Below, piece by piece: positions 46,632-58,555 of a DNA stretch of 64,000 bases; position 1 is the stretch's first letter; every line of letters starts with the position of its first letter. Position numbers and translations under genes: made by a program. This DNA comes from Acephala macrosclerotiorum. Its lineage: Eukaryota > Ascomycota > Leotiomycetes > Helotiales > Mollisiaceae. A model generated the notes under the pieces. The model was not told the origin of the DNA, did no database searches, and worked only from the letters and a program-made list of their open reading frames with translations. The stretch lies in contig MU119364.1 in the NCBI GenBank assembly GCA_014904845.1, forward strand, positions 60,809 to 124,808. The letters run 5' to 3'.

Positions 46632-47468
46632 ATTATGATTGGCTGGCGTTCGTATATGGATTTGAATGTACAGAAGGAATGGGGACAATGGAATTAATGA
46701 CAAGTACAGAGGTTATGGTAGTTCATGAAGCAATGCATATTTCAAGTACAGTACAAACTCCACTCAATTGCTTGTGATGATCCACTATGTGGGGGACATT
46801 TATCGGTAACCTGAAAATTTCAGGATTTTGTTTTGAATAACTGTACCAGTGAGGTCTGGCCAACGAACTGATGTGATTTTGCGACATGATATCTTGGCGC
46901 AAGTTACAATATTCTCCCTTAATAGACTGGACATTGGAGTGAGGTTTCTTCTGGACAGAGAACATCGCTGTGCTCATATATACGCAGCAGAGCTGTTAGC
47001 TTATAATAACCAGCACCAATGCAAATTTCATCCGATAAGATAACAATGAAAACCACATGGTATGAAGCGCTAATATGATTGGGCAATTGGATAGCTGCAA
47101 AACTAGCAAAAAGCTTGCCAGGCTTTTCGCGGTCCCGCCTTCTCGTGACATCTGCGAGCGGGGATTCCCAGCACAGAGCTTCCTTCCTCAGCTGCGAATT
47201 TTCTCACCTCACGCAGCCGCCGCACCAGGTATTTTCCCCCTCTCCTCTTCTTCTCCTCCGCTTCAACTCCCAATCCCAATCTTCAAACACCAACAATCCA
47301 ACAAACACACTCATCTCAATTACCAATCTGCCGACTCGGTATCGCGATGCGTACCATGACCAAATGCTAATCGTCCAAGACCTCAAAACCAAAAACAGGC
47401 ATTGGCAAACCACCCGTCTCCGCGGCAGACCTCCCCATCACTACAACTTTGGCCCCGGCCTCATAATC
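46632..47468. other. Intergenic, MCM4 to VTC4
   Basis: No gene. A frame upstream of VTC4 (from 47079) is in phase with its ATG at 47469 but has no features of its own; I take it as 5' UTR. No CACGTG/G phosphate-response box was seen. Confidence 0.45.
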
Positions 47469-50009
47469 ATGAAGTTCGGCGAGCAGCTCCGTACGAGCGT
47501 TATTAAGGAGTACCAATGGTACTACATCGCATACGACGAATTGAAATCCCAACTCAAGACCTCGTATTCCGTCCCCCCGTCGAAAAGCAACCCCAAAGGA
47601 AAGAGGAGGGAATGGACGGAAGATGACGAGTCGAAGTTTATTGGGCGACTAGAGCAGGAGTTGGATAAGGTGCATACGAAGCAGAAGGTTAAGGCGATTG
47701 AGATTTCGAGACGCATTGCGGCGAGTGAGAAGGAGGTTGGGGATGTGGTGGCTAGACTGGATAATAGGGGACTGAGGGGGAGGGATGGTACGGTGGAGGG
47801 AGAGGAGGATATTCCGACTGAGGAGGAGTTTATGATGTTGGAGGAGGATTTGAGTGATATTATTGCGGATGTGCATGACTTGGCGAAGTTTGTGAGCTTG
47901 AATTATACGGGGTTTCAGAAGATTATTAAGAAGCATGATGTGAGTACTGTCCTAGGAAGAGAAGGGAAGAAGATTGGGGCTGACGAAGACAGAAACAAAC
48001 GAAGTGGATGCTGAAGCCGGTTTTCGCGACGAGACTAAAGGCTAAGCCTTTCTTCAAGGATAACTACGATGCAGATATTGTGAGGCTGTCGAAGTTGTAT
48101 GATATCGTCAGGACGAGAGGAAACCCAGTGAAGGGAGACAGCTCTGCTGGTGGAAGTCAGGGCAATTTCATTCGTAATACCACCAAGTACTGGGTGCATC
48201 CGGATAACATCACTGAGGTTAAGCTCATCATCTTGAAGGTATGAATGTCCCATATTGCTTTTGGATATCTGCTAACATTTCCCAGCATCTGCCAGTCCTC
48301 GTCTTTAATCCCAACAAGGAATTCGAGCCCAAAGATTCTGCTATTACCTCCATCTACTACGACAACCCTGAGAAATGGGATCTATACGAAGGTCGATTGA
48401 AGAAGTCGGAGGGTGCAGAGGCCATTCGTATGCGTTGGTACGGTGATGTCGACACCGAGACCATCTTCGTGGAGCGAAAGACACATCGTGAGGATTGGAC
48501 TGGAGAGAAGTCTGTCAAGGCCCGATTCAGCTGCAAGGAGAAAAACATGAATGCATATCTGCGAGGTGACCTGCTGCCTGCGGCCTTGTTCGAGAAGGCA
48601 AGGAAAGACGGCAAGAAATCCGCGAAACAAATTGACGAAGACGAGAGGCTTGCAAAGGAGATCCAGTACTCGATCATTCAGAAGGGCTATGTGCCAGTCT
48701 GCCGCTCCTTCTACAACCGCACAGCTTTCCAGCTTCCCGCAGATGCACGAGTCAGAATTTCTCTAGATACCGAACTTACGATGATACGAGAGGATAACCT
48801 TGATGGCAGACGAAGAGCTGGCGACAATTGGCGACGAATGGACATTGGCATCGATTACCCTTTCCCTCAGCTCCCTGCTGAGGATATCGAGCGTTTCCCA
48901 TACGCCGTTCTTGAGGTCAAGCTACAAACACAAGCCGGTCAGGAGCCGCCAGAGTGGGTTCGAGAATTGATCGCCAGCCATCTGGTCGAAGCAGTTCCCA
49001 AGTTCTCGAAATTCATTCATGGAACTGCGACATTATTCCCAACTCGCATCAATCTCCTCCCATTTTGGATGCCCCAAATGGACGTGGACATTCGCAAGCC
49101 GGTCACCCAACATTTCGGTATCCGACGACCAGGTCAATCGAACCAAAGCACCACTTCAGACGACGATGAAGATGACGATGATTCTGATGACGAGCACTAC
49201 AATGAAGAAGGAGAAGGAGAGGGGTCACAGGCCACAGCAATCGGCAGCGACGAGAATGTCAGTCGCGTTCGTGAATTGGAAGCTCGTGCTCCTGGAAACG
49301 AATTGGACATCGAGGAACAGATGGCAGCTCAGCCAATCGATGAGGATGATCCACTCTACGATTCTGACGATGAGGACAACGAGTCGGATCAGATCGCAGA
49401 AGCGCGACACTCTGGTAGCTGGATGTACTATCCTCTTGTCATCAAGAAGCATGCCAGAATAGCAGGCGAGTACCTCATCCGTAACATCGATGCGATCCGC
49501 AGGCCGAATGAAGTGCCTAGAAATGGCATGATCTCTGCGCTTGGTAGTGGCACGATCACCAGCAAGAGATTCAAGGCGCCAAAGGGGAAGAAGATCCATG
49601 TCCCGGTCAGAGTTGAGCCAAAGGTGTACTTTGCTGCTGAGCGTACATACCTGTCTTGGGTGAGTCGCCCCCTCACTTCTCTTTTCCTCGCATTACTAAC
49701 ACCCTGCAGATCGAAATCTCAGTCTTCATCGCTTCAGCAGCAACCCTCCTCCTCAACTTCGACCAGAGACCAACAGTCGGCGCCCTCATCGGCTCAGGCA
49801 TGTTCACACTCAGCGCCATCGCCTCCCTCGTCTACTGCATGGTGATCTATGTCATTCGAAGTAAAGCGATCAGGAGCAGGAAAGCGATTAAGTATCATGA
49901 TAGTGTGGGGCCGTCCATCGTAGCTTTCTTGTTTTTGGCTGCGTTTTTGGTTAATGCGCTGGTGCAGGCTCGTGATAGAGGGTATATTAATCTTGCTTTC
50001 TTAGACTGA
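47469..50009 (+). CDS. VTC4: Vacuolar transporter chaperone 4 (polyphosphate polymerase)
   Basis: Catalytic subunit of the VTC complex, which makes polyphosphate from ATP and translocates it into the vacuole. Exons 47469-47939, 47993-48238, 48286-49659, 49710-50009; 2391 nt, 796 residues. SPX domain at residues 1 to about 160 ([20 protein letters not shown], and the inositol-phosphate-binding [18 protein letters not shown]). Tunnel-fold polymerase domain at about 220-500 with the basic catalytic strands [20 protein letters not shown] and [20 protein letters not shown], which non-catalytic VTC2/3 lack. A long acidic linker (about 530-600) precedes three C-terminal TM helices. Residue pattern and motifs favour VTC4 over VTC2/3/5. 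Confidence 0.94.
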
Positions 50010-51310
50010 ATAAGATATGGTTTGCTGAGGAAGGGGAAGGGAGGGGAGGAGAGGAGAAGTAGATGGATACCCTTGTATGTTTAGGAATGGGGAATGTGGT
50101 TGTGGTGGGTTGTTGACATATCAGCGTTGCTACATAGCTTACATGTGCTCAATGGTATTTGTGCATGGGAAGAGGGGGTGTATAGATTGATCTAGATAGT
50201 GCAAAATGGGAATGCGGTTGAGAGCAGTATTTCCCTTGCGTCTGGTCCTCTTGTCGCCATTTGTATTTGCTACCGTACTGCGCAAGTGCGCGCGATTAAA
50301 AACTTGAACCTTTGCCTGTCAATTATTCAGCGTCAGTCAATTTTCGGAAATTGCGTCGGGTGCCAGAAGAACTTGAATGTTCATCCTTAATTAAATTGCA
50401 TATTCTCATTTAGGTGTCCGACGTGTTAAAGTTAAAGTCAGACAACGTCAAATTTCATCCCGGCTTATATAAATATTTCTTTTTTTTCTTTATTATTATA
50501 ATTCAATTCCGCTTCCCTCGAACCATTTTTATACATAACAAAATCAAAATTGAGGATACGATTAAAATAGCGATAAATTATAAAGCATTAGCTTATATAA
50601 ACAACTCTTTATAGTCCAAAGTTTTTAAGCATTTAAACTATTTTAATAAGCGATGTCCCTTTTTAAAAAATATTTAAATTATACTTTTTGCGGTAATTAT
50701 TTACATTGTAATTTGCGTGCGCTGTAATTGCACTTTGTGCGAAAACTTGAAATTTTCTAAGTCAATTTTTTAAGCGACATAAAGTAGTATAGTTGACTTT
50801 TGGTGTGTTTTTGTTACTGCCTTATTGCCTGTCGCCATTTTAATCGATCCCATTCATCTAGGCTTATCTGAAAATCTCTTATCTTTCCTTGCCCTGCTAC
50901 CACAATTCAAATCCGCTTCCCCCGAACGATCTTTATGCACAGCAAAGTCAAAATTGTGAATGCAGCACGTGACACACTCACCACCTCCTCGGCAGCCCTC
51001 AAACCGAGGCGTCAAAGTCCTAGAGCACGGATGGATCTAAGGTGCAATGCACGTCCAAATAAACTTCCGGATCGTCGCCCTTTGCTTGGGTCTTGCTTGG
51101 ATGTGAGCCGGTGGGGGTGGGGGATCTGCGACGGGTGTCTGACTTTCCGTGTTCCAGATAGAGAAGGTTGATGCATGAGCTGGGCTTGGGGGTGGGGAGG
51201 TGGAAACATGGCTTTTATTAGTGAGCATGGGTTTGGAAACATTTATTATCTTTTGGATTTTGGATTTTGGATTCTTGGCATTTGGATTTCGTTTTGTAAG
51301 GGAATCTGGG
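50010..51310. other. Intergenic AT-rich island with a RIP-like repeat pair
   Basis: From about 50390 to 50860 the DNA is strongly AT-biased and has no gene. It carries one copy of a roughly 60-nt repeat whose less degraded partner is at 50905-50965. Confidence 0.6.
50501..50965 (+). repeat. Diverged repeat pair with directional C-to-T / G-to-A differences
   Basis: 50501-50560 and 50905-50965 align without gaps over most of their length (ATTCAA..CCGCTTCCC.CGAAC.AT.TTTAT). Six of the differences are transitions, and in all six the 50501 copy holds A or T where the 50905 copy holds G or C. That direction is what repeat-induced point mutation leaves. Flanks (GGCTTAT... before each copy) suggest the repeat extends leftwards. 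Confidence 0.6.
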
Positions 51311-53908
51311 ATGATGGTGAAGAAAGCGGCCATTGTTGATATGGAAAAATTCGATGAGTTAGACGAGAGGTTACAAGATAGAGGTTTCTGGCCAGGACTC
51401 AAGAGAACGATGGATGAGAGTTGTAGGTCTTGGAGCAGACGTCTCGAGCAACGATACGATGACGATAAGGAGGAGGACGACAAGGAGGAGTCGAGATCGA
51501 GGATGGGTATTGTGCAGGTCGGATTGGTGATCATTGTTTTGGGGTCGATATTCCTCGCCTTTATCAACTCATTCTCGCCAACAGAACACCGGTGGCATTA
51601 TTACGAACAAGATGACGGGTATCGGGAGCCAGATCTGAAGGTGGAGGGAAAAGATGAGGTACACGACCACATCGTCCGCGACCTCGAATACAGACAAGAT
51701 CAAACACCAGGAGCATCGGATGCCTCTACTACCTCTACCACCACAACATCCGCATCGATAGCAGCAACCGCAGCAGCAGCGACTCCACAAAGAGTTTTCC
51801 AAGTCGATGCTCCGGTCCTGGGAGCAGGAGGGTTTATATTTGATGGTGATAATGTTACAAGTAGTACGCTGGGTGGGACGGATAGTGGGAGTGGAAGTGA
51901 GTGTAGTGTTACGTTGATGGAGTTTTCGTTTGCGAACAGTTTTGGGAAGCCTTTTGTTGGTACGTATCCCAAGTCTTGGGTGGGATTGAGGAAGAGGATG
52001 GTAGGAGGGGAAGAAAAGCTAATGTGGAGCAGGAAATTATACCCCGCCTGCTTGTGTGGGCAATAGTAATACGGTAATGATGAACTTTTCGGTTACGAGT
52101 AAGGGGACGCAGTTTGATCGTTTGGCTATCATGTGAGTACACTTACTTCCCTCTTTATGAACGTGGATGATGGAGGAAGAGGTGAGTGATGCTGATAGAT
52201 TGCGGATAGGTATTTTGGAGATACAGAAGCATTTCGGACATCGACTGCTGAGCCCAAGAGGCGTGGGATAACTTGGGAATATGTTAAAGATATGTCGCAG
52301 TGAGTTTTTGCCGGCCTTCGAGCGGATTTGGAAGTGAGGCTGATAATGCGCTCAGCATGATGTATTTCTGGAAGTCACCTCAGAAAGTCATCTTTGATCT
52401 GCCGAATCTAACGACTGTTAATGTATGCCTTTCGATTCTAACACGGTGGTTTGCTAAAAATTTCCTAGCTTACAGGAGTATACAACACCACCCTCACGGC
52501 GACTTTCTTCGCAGCCAAACAAGCGGTCTCACCGGCGTCCATGGTCATACCCATCTCTACACGCCTGGGAATCAATGCTTCTCAACCAAGCGTCTTCTCA
52601 CTTCCTGCGGCCAATGCCACAAATACCATCACCTCTTTCCCTCGCAACGCGAATCGCGCCATCGTCACGATTTCATCAACTGGTCAGGCAAATGAAGAGT
52701 TTTGGTGGTCGAATGCTCTCCAGTCTGATGTCTTGACATACAACTCTTCAGGCGGAACGCTTTTTGGCTTCTCGCCGTTCAGAGAAGTGCAGCTGATGAT
52801 TGATGGGCAGATGGCTGGTGTGCAGTGGCCATTTCCTGTGATCTTTACCGGAGGGGTGGTTCCCGCTTTCTGGTCCCCAATGGTGGGGATCGATGCTTTT
52901 GATTTGAAGGAGGGAGAAGTGGACATCTCTCCTTGGTTGCCCACGCTTTGTGATGGAAATCCTCATACATTTTCGATCAACGTTGTGGGTTTGGATGATA
53001 ATGGTAGCACATCAGCGACACTTTCCAAGAGTGTGGGAAGTTTCTGGCTCGTCACGGGCAAGATCTTCATCTGGCAAGATGCTGAAGGTTCGATCACCAC
53101 AGGCACCGCGCCCCAAGTCTCCGCCTCACCTCCAACAATCGCCGTAAGCCAAGTTCTAGGCAAGGACTCAACTGGTGCGAACGACACACTCCAATATACT
53201 GTCTCCGTCTCCCGCAAACTTTCCATAACATCTACACTCACAACCCAAAATCAATCCCTAACATCATCATGGTCCCAAACCCTCTCTCACACCGACAACG
53301 GCGCTTTCCTAGCAGACGGCAACATTCAAACAAACTTCATCACTACAACCGGTCGAGATGTGTCTACCATGGGAGCAGCAACGCCCTATACGTGCGAATA
53401 CTCTTTCCCCATGTTTGCCAACTCCACCGGTGTGCAGTTAGCGAACGGAGTAATAATATTCAACGCTGCAATCAATCGGACTAAGATTATGGATATCAAT
53501 GGTCAAGGTGTAGCACCCACTGGTCTTCAACCATTCGCTGCTATTCCTCAATCAGCAGATCTAGTAATGACATTAGCGGGGACTACGAGGGTGGATAGTC
53601 AGAATGGGACAGCATTTTTGTTATTGGATAGTGTGAATGGGAACAACAGCTTTAGTTTTGGGAATACAGTGCAGAGTTTGAGGTTTGGTGGGAAGAGTGC
53701 GGCGGGGCCGTTGGGGATGGAACCGGATATTGAGTTGTATTTTAGGAGTGTGGAGGTTAGTAATGGGAGTACGGTGGGGGATACGGAGAGATTGGTTGGG
53801 GTGAGTTCGAGCGGGATCAAGGTGGTTGCTGATGGAGTTGTGAAAGGGGTGGATGCGGCGGTGGGGCGAAATGCTCAGGGGGTGTTGATGCCTGGTTTTG
53901 GTAGTTGA
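51311..53908 (+). CDS. Membrane-anchored PNGase A-like protein (five exons)
   Basis: Peptide-N4-(N-acetyl-beta-glucosaminyl)asparagine amidase A family, which removes N-glycans from glycopeptides. Exons 51311-51959, 52033-52132, 52210-52299, 52356-52422, 52469-53908; 2346 nt, 781 residues, with all phases closing. Family blocks: MEFSFANSFGKPFVGNYTPP (across intron 1), SKGTQFDRLAIMYFGDTEAF, RTSTAEPKRRGITWEYVKD, WKSPQKVIFDLPN, and GVYNTTLTATFFA. Instead of a signal peptide, the N-terminus has about 64 charged cytosolic residues and then one TM helix (GIVQVGLVIIVLGSIFLAFI), so it is a type II membrane protein with the enzyme on the lumenal or extracellular side. A Thr/Ser/Ala-rich stem joins TM and enzyme. 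Activity is inferred from the family. Confidence 0.88.
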
Positions 53909-54088
53909 GAATGAACAGCGAGAGGTAGCTGTGTGTGCTAGAGATTTGGAGCATTCGGGAGTTTGAGATGATAGAAGTAAGATATGTAAGATTTCGTGTA
54001 TATATATGAAATAGGATCGAGTTGTACCCAGTGTGAGGAAGTCTCTTCAGCCTTGTCCGAAGACCCCTCCTGGGAGCTTTCAAATTCC
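53909..54088. other. Short convergent intergenic region
   Basis: Tail-to-tail spacer between the PNGase A-like and GMC genes. Nothing seen. Confidence 0.4.
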
Positions 54089-56011
54089 TTAGTAGAGGTC
54101 TGCTTTGATCAGGTCCGCGCCTTTCTCTGCCACCGCGTAAGTGGTGGACATGATGTTGCCCGACACATGCCCCGGGAAGATAGACGCGTCAATGACCCGC
54201 AGTCCATTCACGGCCTTCACCTTCAACTTAGTGTCCACAACCTGTCCCAAAGCTGCAGTTCCAATCAAGTGATATTGAGTACTGATATGATTCTTCACAT
54301 ACTCAATTCTCTTCTCTTCAGTACTCAATCCATCATCTGAAGCTGGCAACTCCCGATTAGCCAGAGATTTAGCCATCAACGGATGTTTCGCAACCTGCTC
54401 CATCCATTTCATACCAGCAGCTAAAATCTTAGCATCGAGCTCGTTCCTGAAATATCCAGGATCGATTTTCGGAGGTGTCATTGGATCTGCGGACGTTACG
54501 TGAACTGTACCACGTGAGAGCGGATGTTCCAGACACTTGCTGCTTTCCTGGGGGAGGAGCACCAAAAAACTGGGTTTGGTCAGAGCCTTTCGCGACATCC
54601 AGACGACACGGGATGCAGAAAGTTTGAAGATTCGCAAAGGTCGGGTCCGTGAGTTGATCCACAATCACTTTCTCTTGGGCCTTCTCAAAGTCTGTTTTGG
54701 CAAGCGAGTTCTTCTTGATTGTTGCGACTGTCTCTTTGATTTCTTGGGGTGTTGCAACGCTGGCGTAGGAGACAAACCCCGTCATCATTCCTGGACTGGC
54801 ATATACTCCTGATTGGTCCTTTTTGTATGCTTCTTGTTGGGCTTTGAGAAATTCGTCGCCGCGGAGTGCGTCCATGGAGTCGATTCCTGGCTTCAGATCG
54901 TACAGAAGTCCACCAAGGACGTGGTCCTGGAAGTTGGCGCCAACTCCCTTGTTCTCGACGATGCAAGGAATTCCTGCTCTTTCGAGGATTTCGGGATCGC
55001 CAATTCCAGATAGCTCCAGTATTTGTGGAGTTTGAATCACCCCTGCGCTGAGCACGACCTCACGAGTAGCTGGGACTTGGTACTTCTGACCACTGTGGAT
55101 GAACTCAACGCCTTTGGCTGTCTTGTTCTCCAGAAGGACCTTTGTGACATGTGCTTCAGTGAGGACTTTCAAATTTGGACGTTGAGAATTTGGTCTGATG
55201 TATCCGGTTGCAGCATAAGATCTTCGCCCTCGGTCGTTACTTCTGTCAACTGCTCCAAGGCTGGAGTAGAATCCAAGATGGTCGCCACTCCAGGCGTCTT
55301 TGATTGTTCTCTTGGTACCGCTGACCTCGTATGCGGCCTCTGCAAAGTCGACTTCGAGAGGCATGTACCTAGCAAGGAATGAGAATCAGCATCAAGTATG
55401 CGTAAGTCTGGGCTTCGAACTCACCAATCATTGAAGCTGGTATGAATTGGTCCTTCAGTTCCATGATACTTCTCAAGTTCACCATGGGGATGAAACTGCG
55501 GATCCTTCCACTTGAGCTCCGTCTTATCAAGCGTTTGATGCTTCCTAAAGTAAGGAGCAAGACCCTCCCACCCCCAAGATTTATCTCCACAAACCTCCGC
55601 CCAACCTTCGTAGTCATTCCTGCTCCCCCTAACATACATGAGATAATTGATAGCAGATGATCCTCCCAATCCTTTTCCGCGGGGCATAGAGTAGACCTTC
55701 CCACCAGCATTTGGCTGTGGAACGGAAGTCATGCACCAATCATACTCTTTTCGACCGATGAGTGTTGGGTACAGGGAAGGTGTGGAGACGTTTGGGTCGT
55801 CCAGAAAACTCTTTCCGGCTTCGAGTACGCCGACGGTGATATTGGGGTCTTCTGTCAGTCTGGCGGCGATGCAGCAGCCGGCTGTGCCGCCGCCGATGAC
55901 TAGGAGGTCGTATTTTCGAGAAGTGAATTCGTCGATGGAGCAGAGAGCATTTCCGTCATTGCCATTGGTGCCATTCGTGTTGCCATTTGTGTGCTCATTG
56001 GCGGCAGGCAT
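54089..56011 (-). CDS. GMC-family FAD oxidoreductase (frameshifted at a T6 run)
   Basis: Glucose-methanol-choline oxidoreductase family: FAD-dependent oxidation of an alcohol. Exons on the complement: 56011-55425 and 55368-54089. FAD-binding KYDLLVIGGGTAGCCIAARL near residue 35, GMC signature 1 PRGKGLGGSSAINYLMYVRG, signature 2 GVIQTPQILELSGIG, and the active-site block HISTQYHLIGTAALGQVVD with IDASIFPGHVSGN at the C-terminus. No signal peptide, so it is probably not a secreted aryl-alcohol oxidase. A run of six A on the plus strand (54564-54569) shifts the frame: one T too many separates SDQTQF from LVLLPQESSKCLEHPLSRG. With one base less the product would be 621 residues, normal for the family. 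Recent pseudogene or homopolymer error. Confidence 0.85.
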
Positions 56012-56768
56012 TGTGAAGCGTGGGGTTTGGGAGTCGGGAGATGAGAGGCTCAATAAAGAAAACAGTGAAACCTAATCTGTAAATATAAGACGGATATATG
56101 TGGGTGCTGTACGAGTGCTCAGTGGGTGAAGGGTATCTATCAGCTCTCTTTAGATACCCTGGCATTTCATGTCGAGACGCACCCCGCAATGCCACCCCGC
56201 AATGACCCCGCGATCCGGTACTGTAGCTCCAGAATGTTAGTTGCGGAGATAACGTCCGGAGGGCTTCTAGGCCTAGTACTTCATTTGGAGCGAACAAGGA
56301 AGCTCGAGAGTTGAGAGAGTAAGCATTATTTCGAAGCAATTTCCCGCAGCACAGGAATGGAAGCGATTGGTCTGTGATCGCCGAGACAGGACTATTCGAT
56401 GAGCCTCTGGATTTAAGTGTATGCTTGATACCATTCAATTAGGCTATGGCCAATAGGGCCTGATGCAGTATCGAGTCATCGCCTTGACCTTATGAAGGTT
56501 AGCGATGAATCTGCTATTGTGTGGTTGTCGCTTACAAAAGCAGTGCCCCCTATTCGACTTGGCAATTCTTCGAGGCTTGTATTGTCCGCTTCCTGGAAAA
56601 TCGTCTCTGCGTACCGGAGGTTACATAGGTAGGTATGTGGTATCTAAGAGTGAGCCTCTGGTAGGTTGTGCGAAGTCAGGCGGATAGTGATTGCGTGTCT
56701 GTTTTTCTAATTTTGTGAACTCTTGGTGTTCATACTCGTGGTCGTGTCTGTCAAGCTCACTTCTCCAA
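56012..56768. other. Intergenic
   Basis: Promoter side of the GMC gene and 3' side of the DUF7580 gene. Contains the short direct repeat CACCCCGCAATG / CACCCCGCAATGACCCCGC at about 56180-56210. No gene seen. Confidence 0.4.
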
Positions 56769-58478
56769 TTAATCTTCCACTTCAGGCGCCCAATTCATAT
56801 CAATGATCCACTGTTTCAGCTCCTCGAGCTCGTTGACTACCTCTGTGTAGACTATAGATTGAAGCTCAATGTTCAGAAAGTCAGCTGAGGCTTCTTCCAG
56901 ACATAGGTTGAGGCATTTTCTGACTACTTCTTGGTACCTAATACCAAGTTTGCCGTTCACGGACTCGCATAGTCTGTTTGCTAGTCGCACAAAGTTGTGT
57001 GAGAGGGCGAATTCAGCTGCCGGCCAGGCGAGCTGCTCTTCTTCGTGTCGTAGGCTCAGGATTGGCTTTTGGTATGCAACTTCGAGAAGTAGGATAGCTA
57101 AGTTGAAAAGATACTCGTTGTGGACCAAACATTCACTTTTTGATGAAACCTTGGTGCTAGTGCTCTGGGCACTAACTTGAATGGATAAGAATGGTTTGTC
57201 GAGAAGCTCTCGGCGGTATTTTAGCGACCCAAAAAACACGACATCGTCTCGACTGTTCCAGGACGCATCAAGAAGCGGGGTTCCTTGAAACTGAAGCATG
57301 GTTGAAGCTAGCTTTTTGGCAAGTTCGACTCGCTCGTATGGCATGGTAGCCAGGTACGGGACGATATCATCGGTCCTCGCTGAAGTAAATATCTCAGCAA
57401 GTGGTATTGGATCCTCTTTCGACAGGTTTAGATATGCCTCACTGAAGTAAACATGATGTTCATTAGAATTTGATCTTCCAAAGTACCCTAACAGCTTCCT
57501 GCTGTTTTCAGTGGTGTTCTGATCATACAATTTGAGCCTCGCGCAAAAGTTTCGATGCCGAAGAAAGTCCAACTTATCAGGTCGGAATGGAGATGCGGCG
57601 GGATGCACATGGCGATTTTGGCAAGCCTTGTCGCTTGATGAGTTCCGTATCCAGTCATGGTTGCTAGTTCCTAATTTCAACCCACAGTGCTGCTGTTGCA
57701 ATTCATTCACATCACTTGAGTCAGGGATAATGGACTTAATAGCAAGCCAAGTGCACGACTCGTCCTTGCCATTCAGAGAAGGGCTATGAGATAGTCGCAG
57801 CTCGAAAGGTATGTAAGGAGCTTCCTCATCTCCGAAAACTGTGTAATGTGGGTGCATGCGCAGATGTGCTAGATGCGTGGCGTGGTCGAAACAGACTTGG
57901 CTGAGAGAATCGTACAAGCGGCTGGAAACCTCGCGTACCGTTGCATAGCTTTTCAATCGTTTTTGAGTTTGTTTCGAAGTAGGTTTGCGTGTCGCGATTG
58001 AAATTTCCCGTGAAATTTCCTTCGATCTCCGAAATCTAGGGTTGGTCGCCTTGCGGTTGTTGGGGTCTTGGGACAGCCCGCTGATGGCGGCAGTGAAGCG
58101 ACTATTTTGGATAGCCAGCTTTGAGATCCATCCTTCCAACTGATCTTCTACCTCTTCTATTGACTCAAATGTCGGCCTATTTTGGCAAAGTCTCCATATG
58201 TTATCGAGAAGACTCTCGAACTTAATTATGACGTCGGAAAGCTCCACCTGGAGAAATTCCTGAAGGCTATCCCACAAATATTTCGCTTGTTCATTTCCGA
58301 TCGCACTTGGAAGAGCATCGTAAGCGTTCTTGCCATTCATCTCGTGTAGTTCTGCAAATAGCATGATGGACTTCTGGCGAAATGTGGACATTTGTACCTC
58401 TAGGCTGAGCCAAAGCTCATACGCTTTGGAGCTCTGCGACCTGAGTGGCTCGTATGATTGAGAGACGCAGAGGAACAT
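56769..58478 (-). CDS. DUF7580-domain protein (possibly the C-terminal part of the patatin gene)
   Basis: Long open frame; the coordinates use its first ATG (58478). The frame itself stays open to 58544 without an ATG. The N-terminal third is helical and basic (MFLCVSQSYEPLRSQSSKAY, then QKSIMLFAELHEMNGK). The C-terminal half matches fungal DUF7580 proteins: RLYDSLSQVCFDHATHLAHL, IPLAEIFTSARTDDIVPYL, ERVELAKKLASTMLQFQGTP, NEYLFNLAILLLEVAYQKPI. That part reads like a degenerate protein-kinase C-lobe, without catalytic residues; this is my inference. It lies 77 bp downstream of the patatin stop on the same strand and has no separate N-terminal exon, so it may be translated as a fusion through a retained or spliced junction at 58544-58600. 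DUF7580 proteins occur in fungal non-self-recognition repertoires. Confidence 0.7.
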   Translation of the reverse strand: MFLCVSQSYEPLRSQSSKAYELWLSLEVQMSTFRQKSIMLFAELHEMNGKNAYDALPSAIGNEQAKYLWDSLQEFLQVELSDVIIKFESLLDNIWRLCQNRPTFESIEEVEDQLEGWISKLAIQNSRFTAAISGLSQDPNNRKATNPRFRRSKEISREISIATRKPTSKQTQKRLKSYATVREVSSRLYDSLSQVCFDHATHLAHLRMHPHYTVFGDEEAPYIPFELRLSHSPSLNGKDESCTWLAIKSIIPDSSDVNELQQQHCGLKLGTSNHDWIRNSSSDKACQNRHVHPAASPFRPDKLDFLRHRNFCARLKLYDQNTTENSRKLLGYFGRSNSNEHHVYFSEAYLNLSKEDPIPLAEIFTSARTDDIVPYLATMPYERVELAKKLASTMLQFQGTPLLDASWNSRDDVVFFGSLKYRRELLDKPFLSIQVSAQSTSTKVSSKSECLVHNEYLFNLAILLLEVAYQKPILSLRHEEEQLAWPAAEFALSHNFVRLANRLCESVNGKLGIRYQEVVRKCLNLCLEEASADFLNIELQSIVYTEVVNELEELKQWIIDMNWAPEVED

Positions 58479-58555
58479 GCGAGCAACGCGCAACAGCGAG
58501 ACGAGCGGATAATCGGTTGACACGATACTGGCATTAATTCCTACCTAACTTAGCT

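Noticed and set aside
47079..47468. 130-codon N-terminal extension of VTC4
   Set aside because: The in-phase upstream frame lacks domain features, and the SPX domain begins exactly at the ATG at 47469 as in all VTC proteins.
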